DNA of 54,652 bases. Source: Pseudomonadota bacterium (GTDB taxonomy: Bacteria; Myxococcota_A; UBA796; SXON01). Below are positions 15,932 to 24,349 of the stretch, one piece after another; the stretch's first letter is position 1; the number at the start of each line of letters is the position of its first letter. A program made the position numbers and the translations under genes. The stretch lies in the NCBI GenBank assembly GCA_005778355.1, contig SXON01000096.1, positions 1 through 54,652 of the forward strand, in the 5' to 3' direction. The notes below the pieces were generated by a model, which made no database searches, was not told where the DNA came from, and worked only from the letters and a program-made list of their open reading frames with translations.

Positions 15932-16813
15932 ATGCTCCTCCTCCTTGCATGCGCCGCGCCCGAGAACGACGAGTTGTCCAGCCAGGAACTCGACACCGGC
16001 GAGGTGATCGACGAGGGACCACCCCCCGCCGACCTCGCCGAGCCAAGCGCCGGCAGCTGCCCGAGCTTCGACGAGCCGGGGCAAGTCACGTTCACCAGCG
16101 CGGGCATGGAACGCAAGGCCCGAATCTACTACCCGGAGGATCGCCCCGCCGACATGCCGGTGCTCTTCGTGTGGCACCCACTGGGCGCCAATGCACGCAG
16201 CATGGTGAGTTGGCTCGAGATCGATAGCTTCGCCGAGGAGCACGGGGTCATCGCCGTGGTGCCCGACGCCGACGACAGCATGCCCTTCGAGTGGGGCTTC
16301 ACCGGCGACGCCAGCATCGACCTCGCCCTCTACGACGACCTGCGCACCTGCCTGGTGGAGGAGTTCGGCGCCGACGTGCGCCGGGTGTACTCCGTGGGCA
16401 TGAGCGCCGGCGCCTTGTGGACCACCTACCTGGGCATCCACCGTGGCGACACGCTCGCGTCGATCGCCACCTGGTCGGGGGGTACGGGCGACCTCGTCCC
16501 CTATTCCACGCCGGCCTACGCCTTCCCCGCGCTCCTGGTTTTCGGCGGCGACGACGACACCTACAACGCCGGCGGCTACGTGGTGCGCTTCAACGAGCTC
16601 ACGCTCCAGTTTGCCGACGAGCTGGCGGGCGACCAACACTTCGTCGACCTCTGCGAGCACGACCTCGGCCACTACTTCCCGCCCGACACCGACGCCACGA
16701 TCACCGACTTCCTCATGGTGCAGCGCTACGGGCAGCCCTCGCCGATCAGCGCTGACAATCTTCCCGATCTCTCGATGGATTGCCAGGTGGTGACGGCGGG
16801 CGTCAGCGACTGA
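15932..16813 (+). CDS. esterase-type alpha/beta hydrolase lipoprotein
   Basis: A 293-residue protein related to PHB depolymerase/feruloyl esterase-type hydrolases. The leader is only MLLLLAC; an in-frame TAG at 15920-15922 and no other start codon in between fix this N-terminus. After a linker, the nucleophile elbow GMSAG carries Ser158; candidate Asp (FGGDDDTY) and His (CEHDLGHYF) follow. It is predicted to be a surface-attached esterase. It lies ten bases after the sulfatase-fold gene and probably shares its transcript. Its 3' end overlaps the convergent SUMF1 gene by 11 bases. Confidence 0.8.
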   Translation: MLLLLACAAPENDELSSQELDTGEVIDEGPPPADLAEPSAGSCPSFDEPGQVTFTSAGMERKARIYYPEDRPADMPVLFVWHPLGANARSMVSWLEIDSFAEEHGVIAVVPDADDSMPFEWGFTGDASIDLALYDDLRTCLVEEFGADVRRVYSVGMSAGALWTTYLGIHRGDTLASIATWSGGTGDLVPYSTPAYAFPALLVFGGDDDTYNAGGYVVRFNELTLQFADELAGDQHFVDLCEHDLGHYFPPDTDATITDFLMVQRYGQPSPISADNLPDLSMDCQVVTAGVSD

Positions 16814-17654
16814 TCGTCCGCGCCACCCGGAAGCCGAGCCCGCCCACGCTGTAGTTTGCGTCGCCCGAGGTGCGGCGCGCGGCCCTGAGGTTGCTCGGCA
16901 CGCTGCCCCAGGAGCCGCCCCGGTGCACGCGGTTACTGCTGTCGCTGCCCTGCGGGTCGACGCCGCCCACGTAGTCGCCGTGCCCGTCGTGCACCCACTC
17001 GTACACGCCGCCCACGATGTCGTAGAAGCCAAGCGGGTTGGGTTCCTTGCCACCGGTGGGCACGCTGCCGCCCCCGCTGTTGCCGCAGTACCAGCCGAGG
17101 TCGTCGAGCATGGAGCCGTCGTCGAGCGCGAGGTTTCCGTCACACGCCGTCTCCGTGCCGAGCACGAGGTCGGCGCCGGTCCAGAAGCTCGCGGCGGAGC
17201 CCGCCCGCGCCGCGTACTCCCACTCCGCCTCGGTGGGCAGGCGCGCGCCCGCGCAGGCGTACACGTCGCCCGGGGCCTCGCAGGTCGAACCGTCGCAACT
17301 GTAGCAGGGCGGTAAACCGACACTCGCGGAAAGGATGTTGGTGAAGCTCGCCGCCTGGTGCCAGGAGACGCCGGTGGCGGCGCAGTCGTCGCCGCAGTCG
17401 GGGTCGCCGCCGGCCTCCGTGCCGGTGAGCGCCGCCCAGGTGGCGCGGGTGATCTCGTAGGTGGAGAGCTCGAAGGGGCGGGAAAGAGTGACCTCAACCT
17501 GGGGCTCGTCGTCCTGGTGACCGGGCTCCACGGCGGGGCTGCCCATGGTGAAGGTGCCGGGTTCCACCTCGATGGTGGCGAGGCCGAGGGGGACGAGCGC
17601 CTCGCCGGTATCGACCGGGGCGGGCTCGGCAACGCAGGCGAACAGGGCGATCAC
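16803..17654 (-). CDS. SUMF1-fold lipoprotein, probably not a formylglycine-generating enzyme
   Basis: A 283-residue protein with a very short leader (GTG start, then Ile-Ala-Leu-Phe-Ala-Cys). An in-frame TAG three codons upstream of the GTG fixes the start. The SUMF1/FGE-sulfatase fold is clear: PGTFTMGSP, ITRATWAALTG, GVSWHQAASF, RLPTEAEWEYAARAG, GGVYEWVHDG, RGGSWGSVPSNLRAARR and GLGFRVAR. The two active-site Cys of true FGE, which fall in the RGGSW-to-LGFR segment, are absent here. A binding or structural role is therefore more likely. It starts 16 bases from the divergent hydrolase gene. Confidence 0.85.
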   Translation of the reverse strand: MIALFACVAEPAPVDTGEALVPLGLATIEVEPGTFTMGSPAVEPGHQDDEPQVEVTLSRPFELSTYEITRATWAALTGTEAGGDPDCGDDCAATGVSWHQAASFTNILSASVGLPPCYSCDGSTCEAPGDVYACAGARLPTEAEWEYAARAGSAASFWTGADLVLGTETACDGNLALDDGSMLDDLGWYCGNSGGGSVPTGGKEPNPLGFYDIVGGVYEWVHDGHGDYVGGVDPQGSDSSNRVHRGGSWGSVPSNLRAARRTSGDANYSVGGLGFRVARTISR

Positions 17655-17670
17655 GGGTAGATTCTACGCC
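17655..17670. promoter_or_regulatory. 16-bp bidirectional promoter core
   Basis: The whole gap between two divergent start codons is 16 bases and contains the near-palindrome GTAGATTCTAC (17657-17667). Rightward it reads TAGATT (17658-17663), seven bases before ATG 17671; leftward it reads TAGAAT (17666-17661), six bases before GTG 17654. One symmetric -10 could serve both genes, giving leaderless mRNAs each way. Confidence 0.55.
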
Positions 17671-18729
17671 ATGCTCCTCCTCGCTTGCACGACGCCGCCC
17701 GACGACGACTCCGCGAAGGAGGCGCCGACCATCTTCGCCGTGGGCCACGTGGAGGCCGAGGTCGAGTACACCGACCCGGAGGGCAACGCGCGCGCGCTGC
17801 GCACCGCCGCCTGGTACCCGGCCAAGTCCGACGGGGACGGGCCGGCGCAGTACCTCTACGGGACGATCGAGAGCTTTGGCGCCACCGAGAACGCGCCCGC
17901 GGCCGAGGGCGAGTTCCCGGTGGTGGTCTTCTCCCACGGGCACCAGGCCTTCGCCGAGGTGTCGAGCTTCCTCATGGAACATCTCGCCCGGAATGGCTTC
18001 GTCGTGCTCGCGCCCGACCACACGAACAACACCACCTTTGATGGGAGCGAGCGCAGCACCGCGATCTACCTGCAACGGCCCTTTGACCTCTCGGCCGTCA
18101 TTGACGCGCAGGAAACGGGCCTTTTCCCCGGCCTCCCCGCCACCACGGGACAGGTGGTGGCAATGGGCCATAGCTTCGGCGGCTACACCATCTTCGCCAG
18201 CGGAGGGGCCGCCTACGACACCGGCGAGATCGATGCCGCCTGCGAGGCCGGCACCGGGGGCAACGTGTGTACCGACTGGTCGGGCGAGTGGTCCGCGCGC
18301 TTTGCTGCCGGGGCGATGGACGCCCGGGTGCTGGGCATCGTCCCGATGGACCCAGGAGACGACTGGATGTTTGCCGCCAACCTCGAGGGCCTCGCGGTCC
18401 CCGCGCTCTTGATGACCGCCAACACCGACCCCGAGGGCGACGGCGACCCGGGGGCCTACGCCGCGGCCCTGCTCCCGCCCCTGTCCGAGACCAACAGCGC
18501 CTGCGGCAGCTGCGAGCACCACTGGGTCGATATCGCCACCGCCGGCCACAACGCCTTCACCGACTTCTCGGGCAGCCTCGACGATGGCGGCACCATCGAG
18601 CCACAGCGTGGCTGGGACATCGTCAATACCTATGCGCTTGTCTTTGCCCAGTATGTCACGGGTGACGACGACGACCTCGCCCTGCTCCGCGGCGAAGAGC
18701 CGGTTGACGATCTCGCCACCGTCGAGTGA
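17671..18729 (+). CDS. dienelactone/PAF-acetylhydrolase-like lipoprotein
   Basis: A 352-residue alpha/beta hydrolase with the short leader MLLLAC. The fold is visible from about residue 85 (VVVFSHGHQAF oxyanion region), with nucleophile elbow GHSFGG (Ser168), a candidate Asp in the MTANTDPEGDGD strand and His in TAGHNAF. The pattern fits the family including platelet-activating-factor acetylhydrolase II and cutinase-like esterases. Two Cys pairs (CEAGTGGNVC and CGSCEHH) suggest disulfides in an exported protein. It is divergent from the SUMF1-fold gene. Confidence 0.8.
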   Translation: MLLLACTTPPDDDSAKEAPTIFAVGHVEAEVEYTDPEGNARALRTAAWYPAKSDGDGPAQYLYGTIESFGATENAPAAEGEFPVVVFSHGHQAFAEVSSFLMEHLARNGFVVLAPDHTNNTTFDGSERSTAIYLQRPFDLSAVIDAQETGLFPGLPATTGQVVAMGHSFGGYTIFASGGAAYDTGEIDAACEAGTGGNVCTDWSGEWSARFAAGAMDARVLGIVPMDPGDDWMFAANLEGLAVPALLMTANTDPEGDGDPGAYAAALLPPLSETNSACGSCEHHWVDIATAGHNAFTDFSGSLDDGGTIEPQRGWDIVNTYALVFAQYVTGDDDDLALLRGEEPVDDLATVE

Positions 18730-18741
18730 CCTCGGTCGCGC

Positions 18742-18747
18742 TACCAT
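18742..18747 (+). promoter_or_regulatory. -10-like TACCAT eight bases from the start codon
   Basis: TACCAT is followed by eight bases and GTG 18756. No -35 stands out. It fits the leaderless arrangement seen at other transcription-unit starts in this window. Confidence 0.4.
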
Positions 18748-18755
18748 AGGCGGCC

Positions 18756-20363
18756 GTGCCGCTCGCCCTGCTGTTCCTCGCCTGCGATCCCGCGCCCGAC
18801 TCGGCGGCGCCTGCAGAAGCCGTGCGCGGCGAGGCGCCCGCCTTCACCGCGCAACCCCCGGTCCTGCGGCGACTCACCTACACCCAGTACCAGGACACCG
18901 TGGCGGCCCTGTTCGGCGAGGGCCTGGTGATCCCCGCCGAGTTGGAGCCCGACACCCGCGTGTCGGGTCTGTACGCGGTGGGCGCGTCGGTCACCTCCAT
19001 CTCGTCGCTCGGCGTGGAACGGTACGAGTCCGCGGCGTTTGACATCGCCGAGCAAGTGCTGGCCGACGAGGCCCGTCGCGCCGCGCTCGTCCCCTGCACC
19101 CCCATCGACGTGGTCGACAGCGACTGCGCCCGCGCCGTCCTCGCCGACCTCGCTCCCCGCGCCTGGCGCCGCCCGCTGGAGAGCGCCGAGCTCGACCGGC
19201 TGGTGAGCATCGCCGACACCGCCGGCGCAACGCTCGAGGACTTCGACCAGGGCCTCGCCTACGCCATCGCCGCGCTCCTGCAGTCGCCCTACTTCCTGTT
19301 CCGCCCGGAGCTCGGCGAGGACGACCCGGAGCGCCCCGGGGAGCGCCGCTACACCGCCTATGAGATGGCCTCGCGACTGTCGTATTTCCTCTGGAACACC
19401 ATGCCGGACGCCGAGTTGTTCGCGGCGGCGGCCGATGGTTCTTTGCTCACCGACGAGGGGCTGGCCGAGCAAGTAGACCGCCTGCTCGCCGACGAGCGGG
19501 CGCGGGGGGGCATGGCGGCCTTCATCACCGACACCTGGATGCTGGGCGACCTCGACGAGCTCACCAAAGACCCGACGATCTACACCTACATGAGCGACGG
19601 TCTCGGGGCCTCGGCCCGCCAACAGACCCTGCTCGACGCCGAGGCGATCGTTTTCGACGACGATGGCGATTTCCGCTCCATCCTCACCACGCGCGACACC
19701 CACCTCGACCGCTCGCTGGCGGCGCTCTACGACGTGCCGGCCCCCGCCCGCGAGGGCTTCGGCGCCACCACGCTGCCCGAGAGCGGCGGCCGCCGGGGGC
19801 TGCTCGGCCAAGTGAGTTTCCTCGCCTTGCAGTCACACGCCACCAGCACCAGTGTCACCAAGCGCGGCATCTTCGTGCGCGAGGTGCTGCTCTGCCAGGA
19901 GCTGCCCTCGCCCCCGGCCGGTCTGAACACGTCCATCCCCGAGATCACCGAGGAAACGCCCACGATGCGCGACCGCGTGGCGCAGCACCTCGAAGACCCT
20001 TCCTGCGCCGCCTGTCACAACTACATGGATCCCATCGGGCTTGGCTTCGAGAACTTCGACGGCATCGGCCGCTGGAGGACAACCGAGAACGACGTGGAGA
20101 TCGACGCGAGCGGCGAGCTCGACGGGGTGGACTTCGACGACGCCTGGGCCCTGTCCTCCGCCATCGCCGAGCACAGCGCCTTCGCGCCGTGTGTCAACAA
20201 GACGCTGTACGCCTACGCGCAGGGTCGCGTGGAAGGCAGCGGCGAAGACGAGATCGTTGACTGGCACGCCGAGGGTTTTGCCGTGCAGGACTACCGCCTC
20301 AAGTTCCTCTTGCGCGACATCGCCACCGGGCGATCCTTCCGGACGGTGGGGGGGGTGGAATGA
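18756..20363 (+). CDS. DUF1592/DUF1588/DUF1585 lipoprotein
   Basis: A 535-residue protein with leader MPLALLFLAC; an in-frame TAG at 18747-18749 leaves GTG 18756 as the only usable start. The order matches the multi-domain DUF1592-type proteins: DUF1595-like (APRAWRRPLESAELDRL), DUF1592 (YTAYEMASRLSYFLWNTMPD), DUF1588 (RRGLLGQVSFLALQSHATSTS, then KRGIFVREVLLCQELP), a CxxCH site (CAACHNYMDPIGLGFENFD) and DUF1585 at the end. CxxCH may bind haem or be structural. The family is found with DUF1552 proteins in Planctomycetes and Myxococcota; its role is unknown. The stop overlaps the next start by four bases. Confidence 0.88.
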   Translation: MPLALLFLACDPAPDSAAPAEAVRGEAPAFTAQPPVLRRLTYTQYQDTVAALFGEGLVIPAELEPDTRVSGLYAVGASVTSISSLGVERYESAAFDIAEQVLADEARRAALVPCTPIDVVDSDCARAVLADLAPRAWRRPLESAELDRLVSIADTAGATLEDFDQGLAYAIAALLQSPYFLFRPELGEDDPERPGERRYTAYEMASRLSYFLWNTMPDAELFAAAADGSLLTDEGLAEQVDRLLADERARGGMAAFITDTWMLGDLDELTKDPTIYTYMSDGLGASARQQTLLDAEAIVFDDDGDFRSILTTRDTHLDRSLAALYDVPAPAREGFGATTLPESGGRRGLLGQVSFLALQSHATSTSVTKRGIFVREVLLCQELPSPPAGLNTSIPEITEETPTMRDRVAQHLEDPSCAACHNYMDPIGLGFENFDGIGRWRTTENDVEIDASGELDGVDFDDAWALSSAIAEHSAFAPCVNKTLYAYAQGRVEGSGEDEIVDWHAEGFAVQDYRLKFLLRDIATGRSFRTVGGVE

Positions 20364-21694
20364 AACGCCCGGCCATCGGACGACGCCGATTCCTTCGCGG
20401 ATTCTTTCAGGGCTCCGCCGTTTTCGTCGGCCTGCCGCTCTTCGACTACTTGCTCAACGGCAACGGCACCGCCCTCGCCTGTGGCGGGGCCATCCCCCGG
20501 CGCTTCGGGCTCTTCTTCTGGGGCAACGGCAACCGGCCCGACAAGTGGACCCCGACGAGCGACGGCGCCGATTACGAGCTCACCGAGGAGTTGGCACCGC
20601 TCATCAACGTGAAGTCCAAGATCTGCGTGGTGTCGGGACTGGCGGTGAAGGTCGACAATCTCGAGCCCCACCTCTCGGGCGCCGCGGGCTTGCTCACCGG
20701 CTACGACCTGGTGCAGGAAGACGGCAACGACACGATGGGCGCCGCGACCATCGACCAGCTCATCGCCGCCGAGATCGGCATCGACACGCTCTACGCCTCG
20801 ATCCAGACGGCGGCCACCGACTGCTCCGGCATGTCCTACAACGGGCCCAACTCGCGCAACCCGCCGGAAACCGACCCCTACACGCTCTACGAGAAGCTCT
20901 TCGGCGCCACCTTCCGGGAGCCCGGCGAGGAGGGCGTGGTCGACCCCACGCTCGGCCTGCGTCGCAGCGTGCTCGACAGCGTGATGAGCGACATTGCCAC
21001 CCTGCAATCGAAGCTCGGCTCCGCCGACAAGGCCCGCCTCGACCAGCACCTCACGGGCGTGCGCGAGCTTGAGGAGCGACTCGCGAAGCTCGAGGAAGAT
21101 CCCCCCTCGCTCGAGAGCTGCGCCCGGCCGGACAGCGAGCCGCTGACGAGCTACCCCGACGAGGACGGTCGCCCGCAACTGAGCGCCCGCAGTCGCGCCA
21201 TGGTCGACATGCTGGCGATGGCCTTCGCCTGCGATCAAACGCGGGTGTTTGGCCACTACCTCACCGACCCGGTGTCGAACACGTTGTTTCCGGGCGCGTC
21301 GGCCGGCCACCACAACCTCACGCACGACGAGCCGGGCGAGCAGCCTGAGGTGCACGCCATCACCGTGCAGATCATGCAGGAATTCGCCTATCTGCTCGAG
21401 AAGTTCGACAGCATCCCCGAGGCCGACGGCACTTTGCTCGACAATTGCGCCATCCTCGGCACCACGGAGGTGTCACTCGGCCAGACGCACGACATCACCG
21501 AGATCCCCGTGGTGATCGGCGGCAGCGCCTGTGGCACTATCCAGACCGGACTTCATTACCGGAGCTACACCGCGGACAACGCCTCGAAGCTGATGCTCAC
21601 GCTGATGCGCTCGATGGACATCCTCGCCACCGGCTTTGGCGACCAGGCGAGCGAGGCCTACTCCGAGGACAGTCTCACCGAGATCGAGGTCTGA
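20360..21694 (+). CDS. DUF1552 protein with Tat signal
   Basis: A 444-residue protein. The N-terminus (GRRRFLRGFFQGSAVFVGLP, residues 7-26) is a twin-arginine export signal, implying that the protein folds, possibly with a cofactor, before export. The body follows the DUF1552 family: FGLFFWGNGNRPDKWTP, SGLAVKVDNLEPH, GMSYNGPNSRNPPETDP, MVDMLAMAFACDQTRV and the closing LTLMRSMDILATGFG. It always travels with DUF1592 proteins, and here the overlap is ATGA at 20360-20363. Function is unknown; a periplasmic or surface complex with the upstream product is likely. Confidence 0.88.
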   Translation: MKRPAIGRRRFLRGFFQGSAVFVGLPLFDYLLNGNGTALACGGAIPRRFGLFFWGNGNRPDKWTPTSDGADYELTEELAPLINVKSKICVVSGLAVKVDNLEPHLSGAAGLLTGYDLVQEDGNDTMGAATIDQLIAAEIGIDTLYASIQTAATDCSGMSYNGPNSRNPPETDPYTLYEKLFGATFREPGEEGVVDPTLGLRRSVLDSVMSDIATLQSKLGSADKARLDQHLTGVRELEERLAKLEEDPPSLESCARPDSEPLTSYPDEDGRPQLSARSRAMVDMLAMAFACDQTRVFGHYLTDPVSNTLFPGASAGHHNLTHDEPGEQPEVHAITVQIMQEFAYLLEKFDSIPEADGTLLDNCAILGTTEVSLGQTHDITEIPVVIGGSACGTIQTGLHYRSYTADNASKLMLTLMRSMDILATGFGDQASEAYSEDSLTEIEV

Positions 21695-22530
21695 TGTTCC
21701 TCCTCCTCGCCTGCGCGGAAGAGCCCGTCGCCGACGCGGTGGGCACGTGTAGCGCCGACGAGAAGCAGGAGCTGGTGGTGGTGCGCACCATCGAGCTGGT
21801 GGTGGCCGACGACGCGGGCGTGAGCGAGGGTTTCAACCTCGACGGCGACGTGTCGACCGCCGGCGGCTCGACCGGATGCGGCGTGGGGGACTACGTGTCG
21901 CCCGGGGGCACCGAGGGCATCGACAACAACTTCTCGCGGCTGGTGCCCACACTGGAAACCACCGAGGCCAAGGTGGAGACCATCGAGGGCCTGATCCAGT
22001 CGGCCATCGATAGCGGCGAGCTGCTCATCAGCTTCGAGCTCGGCGGCCTCGACAGCTGGGACCACGACGAGTGCGTGAGCCTGAGCGTCGGCCAGGCCAC
22101 GGGCGACGCGATGCTCGGGACCGACGGGCTCCTGCTCGACGGGCAGACCTTCGATCCCGACGAGTCCGCGCCGGTGACCGAGGCCAACGACGGGCAGATC
22201 ACCGACGGCACCTTCACCACCACCGGCGTGGCCACCGATATCCCCGCGCAGATCCTCAACGCCTACCTCACCTTGCCCATCCGCAGCGGTGCGGTGAGCC
22301 TCACCCCGGCGGGCGACGACCTCTACACCGGCTACCTCGGCGGCGGCGTGGCCACGAGCTACTTGCAAAGCGTGGCAGAGACCGAGAACGTCGATCCCGT
22401 GGTGGCCGAGCTGCTCGGCACGGTGCTGAGCTACAACGCCGACCTCGACGACCCCGACGAGGGCGAGTGCAAGGCCTTGTCGATGACGCTGGACTTCGAA
22501 GCGGTGGGCGCCTACTGGTACGGGGAGTGA
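21694..22530 (+). CDS. hypothetical lipoprotein of the DUF1592/DUF1552 operon
   Basis: A 278-residue protein with leader MFLLLAC; its ATG overlaps the DUF1552 stop (TGATG). The rest is acidic with beta-rich segments (ELLISFELGGLDSWDHDECVSLS, YTGYLGGGVATSYLQ, CKALSMTLDFEAVGAYW). No named family is recognised. Its position as third gene of a fully overlapping operon suggests it is an accessory component of the DUF1592/DUF1552 system. Its stop overlaps the subtilase GTG, extending the operon. Confidence 0.7.
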   Translation: MFLLLACAEEPVADAVGTCSADEKQELVVVRTIELVVADDAGVSEGFNLDGDVSTAGGSTGCGVGDYVSPGGTEGIDNNFSRLVPTLETTEAKVETIEGLIQSAIDSGELLISFELGGLDSWDHDECVSLSVGQATGDAMLGTDGLLLDGQTFDPDESAPVTEANDGQITDGTFTTTGVATDIPAQILNAYLTLPIRSGAVSLTPAGDDLYTGYLGGGVATSYLQSVAETENVDPVVAELLGTVLSYNADLDDPDEGECKALSMTLDFEAVGAYWYGE

Positions 22531-24335
22531 CGCCCCTCTTCGACGCCATCGTCACGCTCCAGTCGCCGTCCGGTAGCCCGCGCGACCTCGACCGCTGGCT
22601 CGCCGACGTGGCTCAGGTCCGGCAGCGAGCGCTCGATTGTATCCGGCCGGTCGAGAACCGGCGCGACTACTACGCCAACGCGGTGCTCCACGTGCTGCTC
22701 GACGCCCCGGCCCTCGCGCGGGCGCAGCGCTGCGAGGGCGTGCTCTCCGTGGTGGAAAACCGGACGCTCCGCATCAACGTGTCGCAGAGCGTGCCTCTGG
22801 TGGGCGCCGACCTCGTCTCGAGCACCTACGGTGTCGATGGCACGGGCACCGCCGTGGCGATCATCGACACCGGCGTGGACTACACCCACGCCGACGTGGG
22901 TGGCTGCATGGGCGGCGCCTGCAAGGTGGCCTACGGCTACGATTTTGGCGACGACGACGCCGATCCGAGCGACTGTCACGGGCATGGCACCAACGTGGCG
23001 GCCATCGCGGCCGGGACCAGCGGCGTGGCCTCCGGGGCCAACATCCTCGCCTACAAGGTGTTTACCGACGGCGACTGCGCCACCACCAGCGACGCGGCCA
23101 TCGCCGCCGCGCTCGACGACGTGGTGCTCTACGCCAGCACCTACAACGTGGTGGCGGTGAACCTGTCACTCGGCACCGACGACTACCGCACCTCCTCGAT
23201 CTGCGCCGGCACCGGCACCGCCACTGAGACCGCCGTCGACACCGCCTGGTCGGCGGGGATCCTCATGGTGGCCGCCGCCGGGAACGACGGCGACGAGGAG
23301 AATGTCAGCTTTCCCGCCTGCCTGCGCCGGGTGATGGCGGTGGCGAATAGCTACGACGCCGCGGCGGGTTCGAGCAGCTACTGTACCGACAGCCGCTGCG
23401 CCGACTACTGCACCGACAGTAGCCCGAGCGTGGACAGTCTCAACTGCTCGTCGAACGGCGGTCGGCTGGTCGACCTCGCCGCCCCCGGCACCACCATCGT
23501 GGCCGGCGGGCAAACCATGGCCGGCACTTCGCAGGCGAGCCCCCACGTGGCCGGCGCCGCCGCGATCCTCGCCCAGCGGGTGCCCGGCACCGAGCCCGGC
23601 GACCTGTCCGACTGGCTTGGCCGCAGCGACAGCGTCGTTTCTGACACTCGGGGCAGCACCACCTACGACTACCCGAGGCTCGACCTCCCCGCGATCCTCG
23701 CCGGTCACCCGGACGACCTGTCGATTGCCGACCTCTACCTCGACGGCGACCGCATCATCGAGCGCGGCGAGGCCGAGGGACTGGTGGTGGAGCTGGCCAA
23801 CAGTGGTCCCGGCGATCTCGAAGACGTGACTCTGCTGGTGACCAGCACCGACCCCGAGCTTGTTTTCGACGGCGTGGCCCTCCTCGCCGGCACGGTACCG
23901 AGCAACGGCACGCTGCTGGTCGCGCCCGCGCCCTTCTCGGTGCTCGACACCTGCGCGGCCGACCACAACGCCGAGCTCACGGTTTCCGTCACGGCCGACG
24001 GGCAGGTGCTCTCGGAGACGGTGACCGTGGCCGTGTACTGCGTGGTGGAGCCGGTCGACACCGGGGACAGTGGCCAAAGCGGGGACACAGGCGACTCCGC
24101 GGTGGTCGTGGACTCCGCTGATAGCGCGCCACCCGGAGACAGCGAACCGCCGCCCGGAGACAGCGACGAACCCGCTGAGAAGCCGCCGGCCCGGGAGGCG
24201 CCCGCCGGGTGCGGCTGCGACAGCGGCACCGCCGTGCCGGGGGTGCTCGCGCTCGTGGCGGCCGTGACGCGCCGTCGCCCGGCGGCGCCGGTAGGAGAGG
24301 GTCACCAAAGGACGGTCGACGGCCATCGACCCTGA
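22527..24335 (+). CDS. subtilisin-family protease with MYXO-CTERM-like tail
   Basis: A 602-residue S8 serine protease. Catalytic residues: Asp114 (AIIDTGVDYTHAD), His153 (HGHGTNVAAIAAG), oxyanion Asn in AAAGNDGDEE and Ser335 (AGTSQASPHVAG). The first 95 residues resemble an inhibitor-type propeptide (YANAVLHVLLDAPALARA). A CARDB-like beta domain follows (about 395-510), then a Ser/Asp/Pro linker and the tail GCGCDSGTAVPGVLALVAAV ending in TRRR, which matches the MYXO-CTERM surface-anchoring signal. No signal peptide precedes the propeptide, which is odd for a sorted protein. GTG 22527 overlaps the previous stop by four bases. Confidence 0.88.
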   Translation: MTPLFDAIVTLQSPSGSPRDLDRWLADVAQVRQRALDCIRPVENRRDYYANAVLHVLLDAPALARAQRCEGVLSVVENRTLRINVSQSVPLVGADLVSSTYGVDGTGTAVAIIDTGVDYTHADVGGCMGGACKVAYGYDFGDDDADPSDCHGHGTNVAAIAAGTSGVASGANILAYKVFTDGDCATTSDAAIAAALDDVVLYASTYNVVAVNLSLGTDDYRTSSICAGTGTATETAVDTAWSAGILMVAAAGNDGDEENVSFPACLRRVMAVANSYDAAAGSSSYCTDSRCADYCTDSSPSVDSLNCSSNGGRLVDLAAPGTTIVAGGQTMAGTSQASPHVAGAAAILAQRVPGTEPGDLSDWLGRSDSVVSDTRGSTTYDYPRLDLPAILAGHPDDLSIADLYLDGDRIIERGEAEGLVVELANSGPGDLEDVTLLVTSTDPELVFDGVALLAGTVPSNGTLLVAPAPFSVLDTCAADHNAELTVSVTADGQVLSETVTVAVYCVVEPVDTGDSGQSGDTGDSAVVVDSADSAPPGDSEPPPGDSDEPAEKPPAREAPAGCGCDSGTAVPGVLALVAAVTRRRPAAPVGEGHQRTVDGHRP

Positions 24336-24337
24336 GG

Positions 24338-24343
24338 TAGACT
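24338..24343 (+). promoter_or_regulatory. -10 box TAGACT six bases from the start codon
   Basis: TAGACT is followed by exactly six bases and GTG 24350. A weak -35 (TCGACG, 24316-24321) lies 16 bases upstream. The geometry predicts a leaderless mRNA for the CotH lipoprotein. Confidence 0.5.
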
Positions 24344-24349
24344 GCCCCC

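Noticed and set aside
15389..17632. A 747-codon minus-strand frame covering several genes
   Set aside because: The start is Pro/Ser/Thr/Arg low-complexity sequence and the rest is antisense to two lipoprotein genes with motifs.
16803..17654. A formylglycine-generating enzyme
   Set aside because: The SUMF1 fold is present but both active-site Cys are missing.
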